Below the pieces are notes generated by a model, which saw only the letters and a list, made by a program, of their open reading frames with translations, searched no databases and had not been told where the DNA came from. A DNA stretch of 20,178 nt from an uncultured Lachnospiraceae bacterium (GTDB lineage: Bacteria > Bacillota > Clostridia > Lachnospirales > Lachnospiraceae), in assembly GCA_937950565.1 (NCBI GenBank), contig CALFCS010000091.1, positions 1 through 20,178 of the forward strand, read 5' to 3'. Below, piece by piece: positions 18,958 to 20,178 of this stretch. The position numbers and the translations under genes are program-made. Within the stretch, counting starts at the first letter, position 1; every line of letters starts with the position of its first letter.

Positions 18958-18982
18958 ACTAAATCTTCTTTATACTGTCCAA
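18953..18982 (-). promoter_or_regulatory. Possible promoter of the glycosidase operon, overlapping the LysR terminator
   Basis: On the minus strand, TTGGAC (18982-18977) and TAAAAT (18958-18953) are 18 bp apart. A start about 7 nt later would fall in the loop of the LysR terminator hairpin, so the new RNA would lack the left arm and escape termination. The match is imperfect. No better -35/-10 pair is visible between 18846 and 19008, where a promoter is expected if the terminator is efficient. Confidence 0.25.
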
Positions 18983-19008
18983 AGCTTAATTTGTATAATC
19001 AAAAATAC

Positions 19009-19884
19009 TTATTTTGTATTTCTTAACTGCCGTATAAACTTCTTTGTGACCTGACTGCTTTCTTTATTATGTTTCCAGACTAATACAGAGCCTGTCCGAA
19101 GCTCGGGAAAAAGAGGTACAAAACACAATTCCCTGTCAAAAACCGGAAGCTCCAGCGCAATCATTACGCCGACATCATTTTTCACCATCGTTCCGGCATT
19201 CAAGACCAAATTACCAGTGGCCGCTACCTTTAACTGTTCTGCATATTCCCCAAACCAACTTCCCAGTTCTTTCTGAACTTTACCCCTGGTGGGAAGAATC
19301 AGCATTTCATCCTTCAAATCTTCTTTGGAGACAAATTGTTTTTCTGCCAGCGGCGAATCCTTTCGCACGTAAGCTCCCCAGAAATCCTTTTCCTTGATGC
19401 GTATATATTCGTATTTTTCAACCTCCACAGGTTCTGTCAAAAGCCCCATATCTATCGTTCCATTCTCCAGACGTACTTTTATATCATCAGCAGTAGAACT
19501 ATAAATCTGAAACGTCACCCGCGGATACTTTTTCCGGAACAAAGCAATCTCTGACGCCAGATAGTCCATTCCCCTGGTTTCCCCGCATCCGATCACGATT
19601 TCACCTTTTAATCCTTCGTCCGGCTGTAACAATGCCTCCTGTGCTGTCTCATAAACGGCAACCATTTTTTTCACACTCTCCAGAAAAATTTTACCCTTTT
19701 CTGTCAAGGTGACACTGTAACGTCCCCGATTAAAAAGTTCCACATTCATCTCTTCTTCTAGCTGCTTCAGCTGCCTGGAAAGTGTCGGCTGTGTCAGATG
19801 CAGTATTTTGGCAGCCTTTGTAATATTTCCTTCCTGAGCTGTTACAATAAAATATTTAAAGACCCTCATATTCACCGTTTTCAT
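19009..19884 (-). CDS. LysR-family transcriptional regulator
   Basis: This is a 291-aa protein of normal LysR length. The N-terminal winged helix-turn-helix (about 6-65) contains the family signature GNITKAAKILHLTQPTLSRQ followed by the LxxLEEEM linker helix. The rest (about 93-288) fits the periplasmic-binding-like effector domain, including GEIVIGCGE and the IDMGLL segment. It would bind DNA as a tetramer and respond to a small ligand that cannot be predicted. The start is uncertain: GGGAAGGGG directly abuts the first ATG, which is too close for ideal initiation, and an ATG at 19869 (Met6) gives a length equally usual for the family. It is transcribed in the same direction as the glycosidase genes, with its own promoter and terminator, so it is a single-gene unit. 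Control of the downstream genes is inferred from position only. Confidence 0.93.
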   Translation of the reverse strand: MKTVNMRVFKYFIVTAQEGNITKAAKILHLTQPTLSRQLKQLEEEMNVELFNRGRYSVTLTEKGKIFLESVKKMVAVYETAQEALLQPDEGLKGEIVIGCGETRGMDYLASEIALFRKKYPRVTFQIYSSTADDIKVRLENGTIDMGLLTEPVEVEKYEYIRIKEKDFWGAYVRKDSPLAEKQFVSKEDLKDEMLILPTRGKVQKELGSWFGEYAEQLKVAATGNLVLNAGTMVKNDVGVMIALELPVFDRELCFVPLFPELRTGSVLVWKHNKESSQVTKKFIRQLRNTK

Positions 19885-20083
19885 CCCCTTCCCGGTCCGC
19901 TTCCTGTTAAAGCCTGTATTTATTGTCTTTTTGAAAAAATGCGTTGTTTTTTATTATAATCCTTCCATTTATATACTTCAACACAAAAAAGAGGGATTCT
20001 TTCTTCTATTTTATTATGGAATATTAGGGGCTATTCCAATATTAGTTTTTGTTCACAATGCGACAGCCCCTTTCTCTCAATTT
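19885..20083. other. Gap between the upstream SLH gene and the LysR gene
   Basis: No coding sequence was found here. Besides the LysR promoter, it holds a 7-bp inverted repeat AGGGGCT (20026-20032) / AGCCCCT (20065-20071) with a 32-nt loop, just past the upstream SLH stop codon, and a smaller TGGAATA/TATTCCA hairpin (20018-20024 with 20033-20039). Either could help end the upstream transcript, but neither is followed by a T tract on the minus strand. AATATTAG occurs twice (20020-20027 and 20038-20045). Confidence 0.4.
19953..19981 (-). promoter_or_regulatory. Sigma-A-type promoter of the LysR gene
   Basis: On the minus strand, TTGAAG (19981-19976) is followed after exactly 17 bp by a consensus TATAAT (19958-19953). 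Transcription would start near 19946, giving a 5' leader of about 60 nt before the LysR ATG. This is the best promoter-like match in the window's intergenic DNA. Confidence 0.6.
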
Positions 20084-20178
20084 TTAAATTTCATATTTCT
20101 CAAGGAATCTCTGGATAATAATTGCACACTCTGCACGGGATGCATTACCAAGCGGGTCTACCCGTGTCTCATTATCTT
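20084..20178 (-). CDS. C-terminal end of an SLH-domain protein (rest beyond window)
   Basis: The frame is open from the right edge to TAA at 20086-20084 and gives about 31 residues. They match the end of a third SLH repeat: DPLGNASRAECAIIIQRF, aligning with PWGNTSRAEAAIIIQRF and PQGNALRGECALIIQRF of the downstream proteins. This is a sixth SLH-anchored surface protein in the same orientation. Its catalytic or other domains are not visible, so no function is assigned. Confidence 0.85.
   Translation of the reverse strand, partial: DNETRVDPLGNASRAECAIIIQRFLEKYEI

Noticed and set aside
20018..20071. AGGGGCT/AGCCCCT and TGGAATA/TATTCCA inverted repeats as a terminator of the upstream SLH gene
   Set aside because: The larger one has a 32-nt loop and only 7 bp, and neither is followed by a T tract on the minus strand. 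They are mentioned with the gap but not called as a terminator.
1..20178. CRISPR arrays, tRNA or rRNA genes, insertion sequences, phage genes
   Set aside because: No regularly spaced repeats, cloverleaf-like sequences, transposase or integrase motifs were seen. The repeats present are protein-coding SLH, LamG and Ig modules.

Overview
The window looks like a chromosomal polysaccharide-degradation locus from a Gram-positive, S-layer-bearing Firmicute. The style of the SLH, LamG and Ig-like modules and the AGGAGG-type ribosome binding sites point to a Lachnospiraceae relative (Blautia, Robinsoniella, Hungatella or Eisenbergiella type). The genus is inference; no 16S or other marker gene is present. 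Every convincing gene lies on the minus strand, so transcription runs from right to left.

Layout in transcription order. At the right edge (20178-20084) is the 3' end of an SLH-domain protein. After a ~200-bp gap holding a good sigma-A-type promoter comes a LysR-family regulator (19884-19009), closed by a clear intrinsic terminator (18957-18922). Five very large secreted proteins follow, tightly packed with gaps of 14-58 bp, probably one operon: (a) a 1245-aa LamG/Ig/GH43 protein with an extra degenerate GH43-like module; (b) an 829-aa GH39-like (clan GH-A) enzyme that starts with TTG and carries its SLH repeats at the N-terminus; (c) a 1580-aa GH43-AbfB-LamG-LamG protein; (d) a 1022-aa LamG-GH43 protein; (e) a close paralogue of (c) that runs off the left edge. 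All five have signal peptides and three SLH repeats, so they should sit on the cell wall through secondary cell-wall polymer.

Working together, the four GH43 catalytic modules, two AbfB-like (CBM42-type) arabinose-binding modules and one GH39-like enzyme would form a surface-anchored set that trims an arabinose- or xylose-containing plant glycan (arabinan, arabinoxylan or similar). No transporter or cytoplasmic sugar enzyme is in the window. The LysR protein is the obvious candidate regulator, from position only.

The most interesting feature is evolutionary. The locus looks like a module-shuffling workshop: genes (c) and (e) are paralogues along their length but carry different SLH anchors; the SLH anchor plus ribosome-binding junction of (c) is almost a copy of that of (d); and the same LamG-Ig pair recurs in several proteins. 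A catalytically dead, internally shortened GH43 propeller sits in front of the intact one in (a).
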